Origin: Nitrospirota bacterium
GTDB taxonomy: Bacteria > Nitrospirota > Thermodesulfovibrionia > Thermodesulfovibrionales > Dissulfurispiraceae
Reading direction: 5' to 3'
DNA length: 56,518 nucleotides
Assembly: GCA_021792185.1 (NCBI GenBank)
Contig: JAJYVD010000013.1
Location: 1 to 56,518 of the forward strand
Shown here: positions 8,239 to 17,587 of the stretch, one piece after another
Numbering within the stretch: position 1 is the first letter of the stretch
Layout of the letters: every line of letters starts with the position of its first letter
The notes under the pieces: model-generated
The model's input: only the letters and a program-made list of their open reading frames with translations
Told to the model about the DNA's origin: nothing
The model's database searches: none
Made by a program: the position numbers and the translations under genes

Positions 8239-10349
8239 AAGAGTTTATAGAGAATTTTTTAAGAAAGCAAATCTTCAGCACATTGTCTCTTCATGTGATT
8301 TTTATTGCTGTGGTAGGATTTTTAGTGTATTCCAATACCTTTTATGCTCCATTTGAACTTGATGACAAAAGAAACATCATAGATAATCCAGCGATCAAAA
8401 GTTTTCAGTATTTCAAAAATCCGTCTGTTCTGCAAAACGTCGATACATACAAGGAAGTAAAAAAGTTTTTTTGGTCCAGATATATAGGGTATCTTACCTT
8501 TGCTTTGAACTATAGACTTCACGGACTTGATGTGTTCGGTTATCATGTCTTCAATGTGTTAATTCACATAACCAATGCATTTCTTGTATATTGGATAGTT
8601 ATTTTTATATTTAGGACTCCGTATTTCAGGGATTTTCAGGATCATAATAGCAATAATCTTATAGCTTTCTTTTCTGCCTTAATCTTCGTCGTTCATCCGA
8701 TACAAACACAAGCCGTTACATATATAGTCCAAAGATTCACTTCCCTTGCAACATTTTTTTATTTGTTTTCTCTCTTTTTGTATATTAAGTCAAGGCGTTC
8801 AGGTTATGTTAGAATGCGCTGTGGGTTATATGCAGGTTCTATTATCTTCGCTGTTCTTTCAATGAAAACCAAGGAAATAGCCTTTACCTTGCCTATTATT
8901 GCCGTGCTTTATGAATTTATGTTCTTGCAGGGCAATATTAGAAAGAGGATTCTCTATTTAATTCCTATGTTGCTTACGATACTTATCATTCCAATGACAT
9001 TTATAGGAGCAAATAACTTTACTGAATTGGAATGGAAAGCTATAGAAAAGTCTGTTAATACTGCAAATTCCCTAAACATATCAAGTGTGGATTATTTTAT
9101 AACTCAGATTAGGATTATTGTTACTTATATAAGGTTGTTGCTGTTGCCAATCAACCAAAATTTAGATTATAACTATCCTATATATAGTTCATTTTTTGCA
9201 CTGCCTATTTTTTTATCCCTTCTCCTTCTTCTGTCGATAGTTGGTGTAGGTATTTACCTGTTTTATCATTCCAGGAGTAACGGATATTTAAGGCTCACTT
9301 CATTCGGTATTTTTTGGTTTTTTATAACCCTCACGGTTGAATCGAGCATCATCCCATTGGCAAATGTTATATTTGAACATAGGATGTATCTACCTTCTAT
9401 CGGTTTTATAATATCTACAGTATCTTTTCTAATGGCAATAAAGATCAAGGTGAAAAAAATATTTATTTCCTTAGAGGAGGCGATTGTTTTTGCTTTGATT
9501 ATGATAGTACTCATCTTTTGTGGAGTTGCTTACGCAAGAAATACTGTTTGGCAAACCGAAATCGGGCTATGGGAAGATGTCGTGCGCAAAAGTTATGGGA
9601 AGGCTCGACCTCATTATAACCTTGGCTTGGCTTATTCCAGAGCAGGTAAATTTAATGAGGCTATAAAAGAATTTTTATATGTAAGAGATAGCGCAGATTT
9701 TGACCTGCTGAGATATAATTTAGGCTGGGTTTATTTTAAAAAGAATATGCTTGAAGATGCGGAGCGTGAGTATCTTGCCGCAATAAAACTTAATCCTAAT
9801 TATACAGATGCTTATATAAATTTAGGCGCTGTTTATATGAATCAAGGCCGCTTTGATGATGCAATTGAAGTATTAAAAAAGGCGATTGCCATTAAACCCG
9901 ATGATCCTGAAGCTCATTATAATCTTGGCGGCGTATATGAGGGGCAGGGGAAATTGGAGAACGCCATTGAGGAATATAAGATTGTTTTACGGCAGAGACC
10001 GAAACTTACTGAGGAGCATAATAACATCGGTGTCGAGCTTTTCAGGCAAGGCAGGTTTAAAGAGGCTGAAAGGAAATACCGCATTGCCATAGGACTTAAG
10101 CCGGATATGGATCAGCCACATTATAATCTTGCCCTGGCGCTTAAAAAAATGAAAAAATTCGATGAGGCAGTAAAGGAATTAAATGAAACTATCAGACTTA
10201 AACCGGATATGGAAAGGGCTTATTACAACCTCGGACTGATATATAAAGAGAAAGGCCTTTCCGGGAAGGCGAAAGAGTCATTTCAGGCCGCCCTTAAACT
10301 GAAATCAGATTATCAAGATGCAATTAGGGAGCTTGAAGCATTGAAATGA
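8235..10349 (+). CDS. GT-C-like membrane protein with seven TPRs, copy 3
   Basis: 704 residues, the longest paralog, with seven TPR units from about residue 455 to the end. The first-loop motif reads LDDK, unlike the FDDE of copies 1 and 2, so the acidic pair is kept but its context differs. RYIGYLTFALNYRLHGLD, VHPIQTQAVTYIVQR and EHRMYLPSIGF are conserved. It ends one base before the convergent DegT gene, with no clear terminator between them. The three copies differ mainly in TPR number (6, 2, 7), suggesting different partners or acceptors (inference). Confidence 0.7.
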   Translation: MKEFIENFLRKQIFSTLSLHVIFIAVVGFLVYSNTFYAPFELDDKRNIIDNPAIKSFQYFKNPSVLQNVDTYKEVKKFFWSRYIGYLTFALNYRLHGLDVFGYHVFNVLIHITNAFLVYWIVIFIFRTPYFRDFQDHNSNNLIAFFSALIFVVHPIQTQAVTYIVQRFTSLATFFYLFSLFLYIKSRRSGYVRMRCGLYAGSIIFAVLSMKTKEIAFTLPIIAVLYEFMFLQGNIRKRILYLIPMLLTILIIPMTFIGANNFTELEWKAIEKSVNTANSLNISSVDYFITQIRIIVTYIRLLLLPINQNLDYNYPIYSSFFALPIFLSLLLLLSIVGVGIYLFYHSRSNGYLRLTSFGIFWFFITLTVESSIIPLANVIFEHRMYLPSIGFIISTVSFLMAIKIKVKKIFISLEEAIVFALIMIVLIFCGVAYARNTVWQTEIGLWEDVVRKSYGKARPHYNLGLAYSRAGKFNEAIKEFLYVRDSADFDLLRYNLGWVYFKKNMLEDAEREYLAAIKLNPNYTDAYINLGAVYMNQGRFDDAIEVLKKAIAIKPDDPEAHYNLGGVYEGQGKLENAIEEYKIVLRQRPKLTEEHNNIGVELFRQGRFKEAERKYRIAIGLKPDMDQPHYNLALALKKMKKFDEAVKELNETIRLKPDMERAYYNLGLIYKEKGLSGKAKESFQAALKLKSDYQDAIRELEALK

Positions 10350-10350
10350 T

Positions 10351-11505
10351 TTATGTATTGCGTGAAAAGAACTCCTTGATTGTCTCAGTTACATAATAAG
10401 TATCTTCTTCTTTCTGGAGAGGACTCATAGGTAGCGACAGCACCTCTTGCGACATCATCTCGGAAACTTCCAATGAGCCGCTTATTTCCATTATTCTCTC
10501 GAAAGAAGCCATTTTGTGAAGCGGCAGCGGATAATAGATCATGGTGCTAATACCTTTTTCATTAAGGAATTTTTGCAATAGATCCCTTTTTTCCACATCA
10601 ACTCTGACTGTATATTGGTTGTAGGAGTGTTTGGATGCTGCAGAAGGAATTTTCGGCAAAGATAGCCCTTCGATTCCTTCGAGGTCTTTGTTATAAACCT
10701 CGGCGATTTTTCTTCTGCGCTCGATAAATTCATTTATATATTTCATTTTTGCAAGCACTATTGCCGCCTGCATGGTATCGAGGCGGGCATTATATCCCAC
10801 ATGCATAACATTGTATTTATCCTTGCCTCCCTGACGTATCAGCATCCTTACGATTTCATTTATTTCCGGGTCGTTTGTAGATAACATGCCTCCGTCTCCA
10901 AATCCGCCTAAGTTTTTGGAAGGGAAAAAGCTGAATGCCCCTGTAGTGCCTATAGAGCCGAGTTTGCTGCCGCTCCATTCGCCGCCGAATGCCTGAGCCG
11001 TGTCTTCGATTACAAATAGATTATACTCTGCCGCAATGCCCATTATCTCATCCATGTTGCAGGGCTGCCCGTAAAGATGCACAGGTATTATTCCTATTAC
11101 ATTTTCAGCAGAGGTAAGATATTCTTTTATTTTTTTTGAATCTATATTATAGGTCTCCGGATCTATATCTACGAATACAGGGGTAGCGCCGGACCGCGCT
11201 ATTGCATTGCCGGTAGCCGTAAAGGTAAATGGAGTAGTGATTATTTTATCTTCCTTATTGAAAAATTCTTCTCCTTTTGTTTCTATGGCAAGTGCCCTCA
11301 GGGACAATACAAGCGCTTCTGTGCCCGATGACACGCCGATGCAGTATTTTGCATTCAGGTATTTGGTAACGGTATCTTCGAGTTCCGCTATTTCCGGGCC
11401 GAATATCCATTTTTGATGTGCAAGGCATTTTTTTATTGCAGCGTCGATACTGTCTTTCATGTATTCATACTCTGCCTTGAGGTCTAACATCTGTATTTGT
11501 TTCAC
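10351..11505 (-). CDS. DegT/DnrJ/EryC1/StrS sugar aminotransferase (WbpE-like)
   Basis: 384 residues, typical family length. PLP-dependent: the probable Schiff-base lysine is in SFFPSKNLGG, with EDTAQAFGG upstream and GVSSGTEAL near the N-terminus. Such enzymes aminate keto-sugar nucleotides. The start overlaps the end of the oxidoreductase-acetyltransferase gene by one base (11505). Together these supply the dehydrogenase, aminotransferase and N-acetyltransferase steps of the WbpB/E/D route to UDP-2,3-diacetamido uronic acid sugars; that pathway assignment is inferred. Confidence 0.85.
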   Translation of the reverse strand: MKQIQMLDLKAEYEYMKDSIDAAIKKCLAHQKWIFGPEIAELEDTVTKYLNAKYCIGVSSGTEALVLSLRALAIETKGEEFFNKEDKIITTPFTFTATGNAIARSGATPVFVDIDPETYNIDSKKIKEYLTSAENVIGIIPVHLYGQPCNMDEIMGIAAEYNLFVIEDTAQAFGGEWSGSKLGSIGTTGAFSFFPSKNLGGFGDGGMLSTNDPEINEIVRMLIRQGGKDKYNVMHVGYNARLDTMQAAIVLAKMKYINEFIERRRKIAEVYNKDLEGIEGLSLPKIPSAASKHSYNQYTVRVDVEKRDLLQKFLNEKGISTMIYYPLPLHKMASFERIMEISGSLEVSEMMSQEVLSLPMSPLQKEEDTYYVTETIKEFFSRNT

Positions 11506-13079
11506 TATTTCCCCTCTATCGTCCTGAATAATCCTTCTTCATATTTGTATCTGTTCCCGCAGTATTTGCATACGGCATCGGTATTATTGAAATCCAATGT
11601 TGTCCCGCATTTACAGACCCAACCCTTTTGTTTTGCGGGCACACCCGCAACAACAGCATGATCCGGCACGTCGGATTTTATGACGCTGCCCGCCCCTACC
11701 ATCGCATACTTGCCGACAGTAATTCCGCATATGATAGTGGCGTTGGCTCCTATGGTAGCGCCTTTCTTAACGCGTGTTTCTTTGAATTCATGTTTTCTTT
11801 CTATGAATGCCCGCGGATTATATACATTTGTAAACACGCATGAAGGTCCGCAAAAAACGTCGTCCTCCAAATAAATCCCTTTATAAACGGATACGTTGTT
11901 TTGTATCTTGCACCTGTTTCCTATATGCGCCTCAGGGCCGATAGACACGTTCTGTCCTATAATGCAGTTATCCCCTATTACGGAATCCTTGAGGATATGC
12001 GAGAAATGCCATACCTTTGTCCCTTTCCCTATTTTCACACCTTCCTCTACAAACGAACTCTCATGAACATAATAACCGGGCTGTTCATGTTTTTGACCCT
12101 TGCTTGAATTGCCTGAAAGACTGAGTTCGGCGGCCTCGAGGACTTTTAACACCCTTAGTCCCTCCTGCCCGTCTGTAAGAGGTTTTTTTCGAGATTGGAC
12201 GCAGTCGATAAAATGCAGGAGTTCCTGTTTTAACGGCTCTTCACTGCCTACTGTGATTACTTCGTATTTTGCAGGCATCGCAACCGGTATTCTGCCGTCT
12301 TTCCATTCTATTTTATGATGATATACGAAAAGCTTTTCTTTGCTTACATCATCAAAGACAGCCATAGCCTTTGATCCGACTACTACCAATTTTTGTTCCT
12401 TAAAGGGATGCAGCCAGCTTACAAAAATATGGCCTTTAATGCCGCTTTTGAAGCTTATCTTTGTAAGCGTAGTATCATAAATCGAGTTGTTCAGGTAAGC
12501 GCCGCCGAACGCCGATACCTCTTCAGGGGCTTCGTCCAGCAGCATGAGAATAACTGATATATCGTGCGGCGCAAAACTCCAGAGAATATTCTCTTCTGTC
12601 CTTAATTTGCCTATATTCAGGCGGTTTGAATATATGTAGTGTATCTTGCCGAGTTCTCCCGAAGATATAAGCTCTTTCAGTTTTATAACTGCAGGATGGT
12701 ATTGGAGGATATGCCCTGCCATGAGAATTCTTTGTTTTTTTTCGGCAAGCCTAACAAGACTCTCTCCCTCTTTGACGGTAAGGGCGAGCGGTTTTTCTAC
12801 CATGACATCTTTACCGGCGCGGAGGGATTTTTCGACCAGTTCTCGGTGCGTTACAGCAGGGGTGGAAATAACTACGGCCTTTATGTCGGGATTGTTTAGA
12901 ATATCGTTAAAGGAATAGGTGTAGTTAATCCCCGGAAACTCTTCTTTTTTCCGCGCCACGATTTCGATATCAGAGTCGCAGGCGGTATGCAGAACCCCTT
13001 CGCCGTGAAGATTGCGAAGGATGTTTTTACCCCAGTAGCCGAGACCGATAAGTCCTATAAATCTTTCTGTTTTTTCCAT
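11505..13079 (-). CDS. Fusion of Gfo/Idh/MocA oxidoreductase and left-handed beta-helix acyltransferase
   Basis: 524 residues. Residues 1-330 form an NAD-dependent sugar-nucleotide dehydrogenase (GLIGLGYWG dinucleotide motif, VEKPLA signature). Residues about 340-490 are a hexapeptide-repeat acetyltransferase of the WbpD type (VIGDNCIIGQNVSIG and similar turns, VVAGVPAK). The last 35 residues carry CKC...CKYC, a probable zinc ribbon. The two activities are separate proteins in the WbpB/WbpD pathway; here they are one chain next to the aminotransferase. It starts 4 bases downstream of the deacetylase stop. Confidence 0.85.
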   Translation of the reverse strand: MEKTERFIGLIGLGYWGKNILRNLHGEGVLHTACDSDIEIVARKKEEFPGINYTYSFNDILNNPDIKAVVISTPAVTHRELVEKSLRAGKDVMVEKPLALTVKEGESLVRLAEKKQRILMAGHILQYHPAVIKLKELISSGELGKIHYIYSNRLNIGKLRTEENILWSFAPHDISVILMLLDEAPEEVSAFGGAYLNNSIYDTTLTKISFKSGIKGHIFVSWLHPFKEQKLVVVGSKAMAVFDDVSKEKLFVYHHKIEWKDGRIPVAMPAKYEVITVGSEEPLKQELLHFIDCVQSRKKPLTDGQEGLRVLKVLEAAELSLSGNSSKGQKHEQPGYYVHESSFVEEGVKIGKGTKVWHFSHILKDSVIGDNCIIGQNVSIGPEAHIGNRCKIQNNVSVYKGIYLEDDVFCGPSCVFTNVYNPRAFIERKHEFKETRVKKGATIGANATIICGITVGKYAMVGAGSVIKSDVPDHAVVAGVPAKQKGWVCKCGTTLDFNNTDAVCKYCGNRYKYEEGLFRTIEGK

Positions 13080-13083
13080 TCCC

Positions 13084-14094
13084 TTATCGCACCTCCCTCC
13101 ATGCTTCGTCTAACTGTTTAATAATATCCGATACCTTTATTATTTTCCATCTGCCGCTGTCGAGAATCTTTTTGAGAGTTTCTTTATACCAATCAAGATG
13201 GTCTTTTATTATCGATGGATGAAAATTTAGAACTGCAGGAGCTTGCCGTCTGTCTGCCCCGTCGAGGGCTTCTAAAAGGAGGAGTCCTGCATCTTTTTCT
13301 CCAAGCCTTAAATTTTTTAATAGATAGTCGTCCTGCAGAGTTAAGGGCAGTTCCCATAGTTTGCCGTTATTTATAGGCATTGGTCTGAATATGTCCCATC
13401 CGCCATTATAGTTTCTTAATGAGCTATCTGCCCTTATACCGCTGTCCGCAAGGATTTCAGAAAGCGTCGGAGTCCATGCAAGTCCGGGAGCGCGAAAACT
13501 TATCGGTTTGTATTCGGCTATCTCATGCAGTCCTTCCTTTATCATCTTTGTCTGAAAGGACGGTGAACGGAAGCCCAATGCAATGTCATGCCATACGCCG
13601 TGCAGGCCTATTTCGTGTCCTGACGCGACAAGTTCGTTAAGAATGGGTCGTTCCAGTTTATATCTTCCGTTGGTAAGGAAATGCCATGTGGAGGATACGC
13701 CGAGGCTGTTTTCTATGGATGCTACCTTCTTTATGTTTTTAAAGCACGAGTCCAGGTCAACGTCATGCGTGAGCACCAGAGGTCTGGGGCGGCTGAACCA
13801 TAGTCCTTTATTTGGAATACGATTGTCTTTTATGATTTTCTCTATCGGATGGTCTGCGCCTAACGGCTCTTTATGTCCTTTCTGCAGAGAAGCTTTTAAG
13901 GTCTTTGTAACGGCAAGAAAAAGACCTTCCGGGATTATAGAAAGCGGTTTCGATAATAATTTGCGGGCAGCGAGCTCACTGCCTCCCTGCTGGCTCTCAG
14001 GGAAAAAAGGCCGGTTATTTTCATCTGTAGGCGAATAATAATAAACTCCGTAAAGTTTTAGGATTTTTAAGTATGAATTCATGTCAACAGGCAT
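13084..14094 (-). CDS. Polysaccharide deacetylase-like protein (NodB homology)
   Basis: 336 residues. NodB motifs are visible: THDVD (acidic residues for metal and catalysis), HEIGLHG with two histidines, FRAPGL and later LNFHP. The N-terminal 100 residues are a family-specific extension (PEGLFLAV). There is no signal peptide, so it may act on a cytoplasmic or lipid-linked sugar. The start codon directly abuts the stop of the upstream radical SAM gene (TAAATG), indicating the same operon. The substrate is unknown. Confidence 0.75.
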   Translation of the reverse strand: MPVDMNSYLKILKLYGVYYYSPTDENNRPFFPESQQGGSELAARKLLSKPLSIIPEGLFLAVTKTLKASLQKGHKEPLGADHPIEKIIKDNRIPNKGLWFSRPRPLVLTHDVDLDSCFKNIKKVASIENSLGVSSTWHFLTNGRYKLERPILNELVASGHEIGLHGVWHDIALGFRSPSFQTKMIKEGLHEIAEYKPISFRAPGLAWTPTLSEILADSGIRADSSLRNYNGGWDIFRPMPINNGKLWELPLTLQDDYLLKNLRLGEKDAGLLLLEALDGADRRQAPAVLNFHPSIIKDHLDWYKETLKKILDSGRWKIIKVSDIIKQLDEAWREVR

Positions 14095-15552
14095 TTATGT
14101 CACTACCTTTTTCTTCCTGTTCGCGCTGAAAATACTTCCTGCCGTTATTTTCAGAAAGATTGCCGCTCCGCCGAGGAGATTTTTTATATCATGAAACGAT
14201 CGGATCTGTTTCAACCTCGACAGTATATAATGGGGGCTGAGATAGAAAGACTTGTATGCCTTTGTGACCCATCGGTGTATCTCCTCAGCGGGAAGTCCTG
14301 GCAGGTTTACAGTGGAAATCTTATCGCTGACAATGGCAAAATCTATCCACTTTAAGTTTGGCCTGAAGTATCCTGCTTCTTTAGCCATGCGGTAGAATTC
14401 GGTGCCGGGATAAGGGCTTGCCTGGAAGAAAGCTACGGTGTCAGGATTGCACATTTTCGCGAGCCGTATTGTTTCTTTTATTGTGTCGGGCGTTTCTCCT
14501 ATATGTCCGATAACGAAACTTACCCCTACCTTAATGCCGGCTTTTTTGATCTCCCGTACTGCCTCTATCGATCTGGAAAGATCAAGCCGCTTATTCATTG
14601 CTTTTAGTACCTGCTGAGAGCCGGATTCGAGTCCCATCGCGATCTTTCCACAGCCTGCTCTTTTCATCAGCTTTAGGATGTCGGGCTGGATATAATCGGC
14701 ACGGCTCATGCAGACCCATTTTATATCGAGATTTTTCTCGATAAGGAGTTCGCAAAATCTCGACAGCCTTTTCTTATCCGCGGTAAAAAGATCGTCGTTA
14801 AAGTTGAATTCCCTGATCCCATAATCATTAATCAGATGCTCGATCTCAGCAACGACATTTTCAGGGCTTCTGTGGCGGTATTTCCTGTCCCACATCATGT
14901 CCGACAGGCAATACGTGCAGTGAAAAGGGCATCCGCGCGAGGATATGATATTGGCTGTTCTGTCTTCCGATATGCTCTTGGTCGGTGGAGAATAATAAAG
15001 GCGCATAGGCAGCAGGTCGCGGGCAGGAAGCGGCAGGGAATCCAGATCCTTTATCAAGTCTCTTTTGCCTGTGAATGTAACGGAATTTTCTTTTCTAAAG
15101 CATATGCCCTTAATTCTGTTTATTGTGTCATTGTTTTTTACGGCATCGTAAATTTCTGTAAGCGTTAGTTCTCCTTCTCCGAGAACAACGGCTGTAACAC
15201 CTTCTGTTGACGCGCATTCCTCCGGACTGCCTGTGGCGTGAGGCCCGCCTAAGATTATCGGCGTTTTCGGCAATTTATTATGTATCCGGTTAATGAGTTC
15301 TACGATAATATCGAAAGAGGGTGTTGTTGTTGTGATGCCGATAATATCAGGGTCGAAGGCTATGACTTTATTCAGCGTTTCTTCGTATGAGAGACCATAT
15401 GCTTCCGCGTCCAATATTTCTATTTTAGCATCGGAACGCTGTTCTCTCAGGTATGCGGCAAGACAGGCAAGATTAAGCGGAGCGGACAGGCCGCCGTGCC
15501 CTTTGATACCTGCATACCGGTTGAATGATGGGTTTATCAACAGAACTTTCAT
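14095..15552 (-). CDS. Cobalamin-binding-domain radical SAM protein
   Basis: 485 residues. N-terminal B12-type domain (MKVLLINPSF, GLSAPLNLACLAAYLR, GEGE) followed by a radical SAM core with CPFHCTYC at residues 208-215 and a conserved GLESGSQQVLKAMNK segment. It overlaps the methyltransferase stop by 4 bases (ATGA). It is a paralog of 3051-4499 and 16145-17578, all in glycan-related operons. The reaction is unknown; methylation or rearrangement of a sugar or lipid carrier is the natural guess. Confidence 0.75.
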   Translation of the reverse strand: MKVLLINPSFNRYAGIKGHGGLSAPLNLACLAAYLREQRSDAKIEILDAEAYGLSYEETLNKVIAFDPDIIGITTTTPSFDIIVELINRIHNKLPKTPIILGGPHATGSPEECASTEGVTAVVLGEGELTLTEIYDAVKNNDTINRIKGICFRKENSVTFTGKRDLIKDLDSLPLPARDLLPMRLYYSPPTKSISEDRTANIISSRGCPFHCTYCLSDMMWDRKYRHRSPENVVAEIEHLINDYGIREFNFNDDLFTADKKRLSRFCELLIEKNLDIKWVCMSRADYIQPDILKLMKRAGCGKIAMGLESGSQQVLKAMNKRLDLSRSIEAVREIKKAGIKVGVSFVIGHIGETPDTIKETIRLAKMCNPDTVAFFQASPYPGTEFYRMAKEAGYFRPNLKWIDFAIVSDKISTVNLPGLPAEEIHRWVTKAYKSFYLSPHYILSRLKQIRSFHDIKNLLGGAAIFLKITAGSIFSANRKKKVVT

Positions 15553-16148
15553 GATTTTGTATTACATCCTTCTGCATATGGGCTTGCAACATAAAGGCTG
15601 CTGATGCCCAAGAAATATCTTACTACTTTGCATATTATAAATCCGTTTGATGTAAGAAGGGCAATTATCTCAGAATTCGAAAAGCCATATCTCATTCCCT
15701 TTTTTATCATATACTGTTCTGGTTTCCACCATGCAAATGCATGCCGAATTCTTGACCATAAACTGTTTGTGTTTGTAATAAGCAGTCTGCCCTCCCAATT
15801 TAGTACCCCTTTTGCCTCTTTTAAGGCGAGGCCGGGATTTTCATGATAATTTAGAGACCCAATAAATGTTATCGTATGAAACACTCCATTTTTGAAAGGC
15901 AAATAATAACTGCTGGCGCATATATCTACTCCCCTGTAAGGAAAGATGTCGAGACCTTGACCATTCAATCCTTTGCGTCGGATAAACAAATTACCTTCTC
16001 CACATCCAATATCCAATACGGGCTCCTTTGCATAGCGCGCACAGATGCGCATTCTCTCTTCCTGCACCGAAGTCAGACCGAGGGCATCAACACGATCATT
16101 ACTCAACAGGAACCTGAGAGGAAGGGAAAGTATATCCATAAGTTTCAT
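15549..16148 (-). CDS. Class I SAM-dependent methyltransferase
   Basis: 199 residues with motif I VLDIGCGEGN and a post-motif GLDIFPYRGVD. The next acidic segment and SLNYHENPGLALKEAKGVL fit the Methyltransf_11 fold. It sits between two radical SAM genes with 4-base overlaps at both ends, so all three are translated together. A sugar or lipid substrate is likely from context only. Confidence 0.75.
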   Translation of the reverse strand: MKLMDILSLPLRFLLSNDRVDALGLTSVQEERMRICARYAKEPVLDIGCGEGNLFIRRKGLNGQGLDIFPYRGVDICASSYYLPFKNGVFHTITFIGSLNYHENPGLALKEAKGVLNWEGRLLITNTNSLWSRIRHAFAWWKPEQYMIKKGMRYGFSNSEIIALLTSNGFIICKVVRYFLGISSLYVASPYAEGCNTKS

Positions 16149-17578
16149 CGTCTTCCTTCTGTGCTTCTGAGAGAAATTGCTTTAAGGCCTATGCGCGCTT
16201 TGCGGTAAAGCTCATCGAAAGAGCGGACTTTAAAAAGTTCCCTTAAGATATATCGTGGCCGACGGTAAAACCTTCTGTAGGCATGATGGAATAATTCGAC
16301 AAGTTCATCCCTTTTGAGGTGTTCTTCCCATACCGGAGTCTGAAAATCTGCGGACGGATTTCTGGCAAAATCTCGCCAGTAATCCGTCCTTATCAATCCC
16401 CTGTCCATCCCCATCTGATAAAGATCCGTGCCCGGGTACGGCGTCATAACGGTAAACTGCGCGTAAGAAGGATCAAGTTTCAATGCAAAGTCTATGGTTT
16501 CTTCTACGTCTTTTTTTGTCTGATCCGGCCCGCCGATGATAAAATCTGCCAGTGTTTCGATGCCTGTTTTTTTGCAGAGTTGGAAGGCACGCATTACCTC
16601 TTCGATTGTTATGCTTTTCCTGAGAGACTTCAGCATGCGGTTAGAGCCGGCTTCTACCCCAAAAGAAATACGTCTGCATCCCGCCTTTTTAAGAGATATG
16701 AGAAGCCCTTCGTCAACGGTATTGACCCTTGCCCGCAGCGAAAACGCAATATCCAATCTTTGCTCTGTTATCATGCGGCAGATATCTTCCACACGGGATT
16801 TTACAACGGTAAAGGTGTCGTCAAAAAATTGGAAGCTTTTTATCCCGCATTCCATAGCGCGTTTTATATCTTCAATGACTCGTTTTGGCGAGTGAGGCCG
16901 GAAAATATTTCCAAGGTGAGGTCGGTCGCAATATATGCACTTATACGGGCATCCGCGGGAAGACATGAGCATGGCGGATAGTTCTTTTTCCATAACAGGT
17001 CTGTATCTCTCCGGTTTGATGGATGTGAAATCGATAGGAGCTAATGAATCGAGGTCTTTTATGAGTGTCGGGGGCGCTCCTTTTATGTCTCCCTCGGCGC
17101 TTCGATAGAAAACACCGGGGATTGTCGGCGGTTCCGAAGAGCTTTCTAAATGGCTGATAAGCGCGGGGAAGGAAATTTCGCCTTCGCCGGTTATAACGTA
17201 ATCTATATTCGGATTGGACAGTACTTCTTTGGGGAACAAATGCGCGTGAGGGCCCCCTAAAATTAGAATTGTATCGGGGAGATTTCTTTTAATCTCGGCA
17301 GCGCACCGATAAACATCGATAAGATGAAATGTGAGCACCGTTATGCCGATAATATGCGGTTTGTAATTCAAAAGCCTTGCTGTAAGGCTGTTGAGATCGA
17401 TGCCCTCTGCCATGCAATCGAGTATCTTTACTTCATCACGAGGGCGTATTTGCCTTAATGACGCATGGAGGTAAAGGAGGCCGAGTGGAGGATATACCCC
17501 CGCATCTTCCTCGAACATATCGGACATATCCGCGGTTATGGGATGACTTAACGGTACCCTGAGTAGAAGGATTTTCAT
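16145..17578 (-). CDS. Cobalamin-binding-domain radical SAM protein
   Basis: 477 residues. N-terminal B12-type domain (MKILLLRVPLSHPI, PPLGLLYLHASLR, GGPHAH, GEGE) and a radical SAM core with CPYKCIYC at residues 210-217, then FGVEAGSNRMLKSLRK. The C-terminal helical tail HAYRRFYRRPRYILREL is shared with the other two copies. The gene starts 9 bases after the GT2 stop. The function is not assignable beyond family. Confidence 0.75.
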   Translation of the reverse strand: MKILLLRVPLSHPITADMSDMFEEDAGVYPPLGLLYLHASLRQIRPRDEVKILDCMAEGIDLNSLTARLLNYKPHIIGITVLTFHLIDVYRCAAEIKRNLPDTILILGGPHAHLFPKEVLSNPNIDYVITGEGEISFPALISHLESSSEPPTIPGVFYRSAEGDIKGAPPTLIKDLDSLAPIDFTSIKPERYRPVMEKELSAMLMSSRGCPYKCIYCDRPHLGNIFRPHSPKRVIEDIKRAMECGIKSFQFFDDTFTVVKSRVEDICRMITEQRLDIAFSLRARVNTVDEGLLISLKKAGCRRISFGVEAGSNRMLKSLRKSITIEEVMRAFQLCKKTGIETLADFIIGGPDQTKKDVEETIDFALKLDPSYAQFTVMTPYPGTDLYQMGMDRGLIRTDYWRDFARNPSADFQTPVWEEHLKRDELVELFHHAYRRFYRRPRYILRELFKVRSFDELYRKARIGLKAISLRSTEGRR

Positions 17579-17587
17579 AATGGAGAG

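Noticed and set aside
16319-16981. 220-codon plus-strand frame opposite a radical SAM gene
   Set aside because: It is a shadow of the conserved minus-strand gene; the minus-strand frame has all the motifs.
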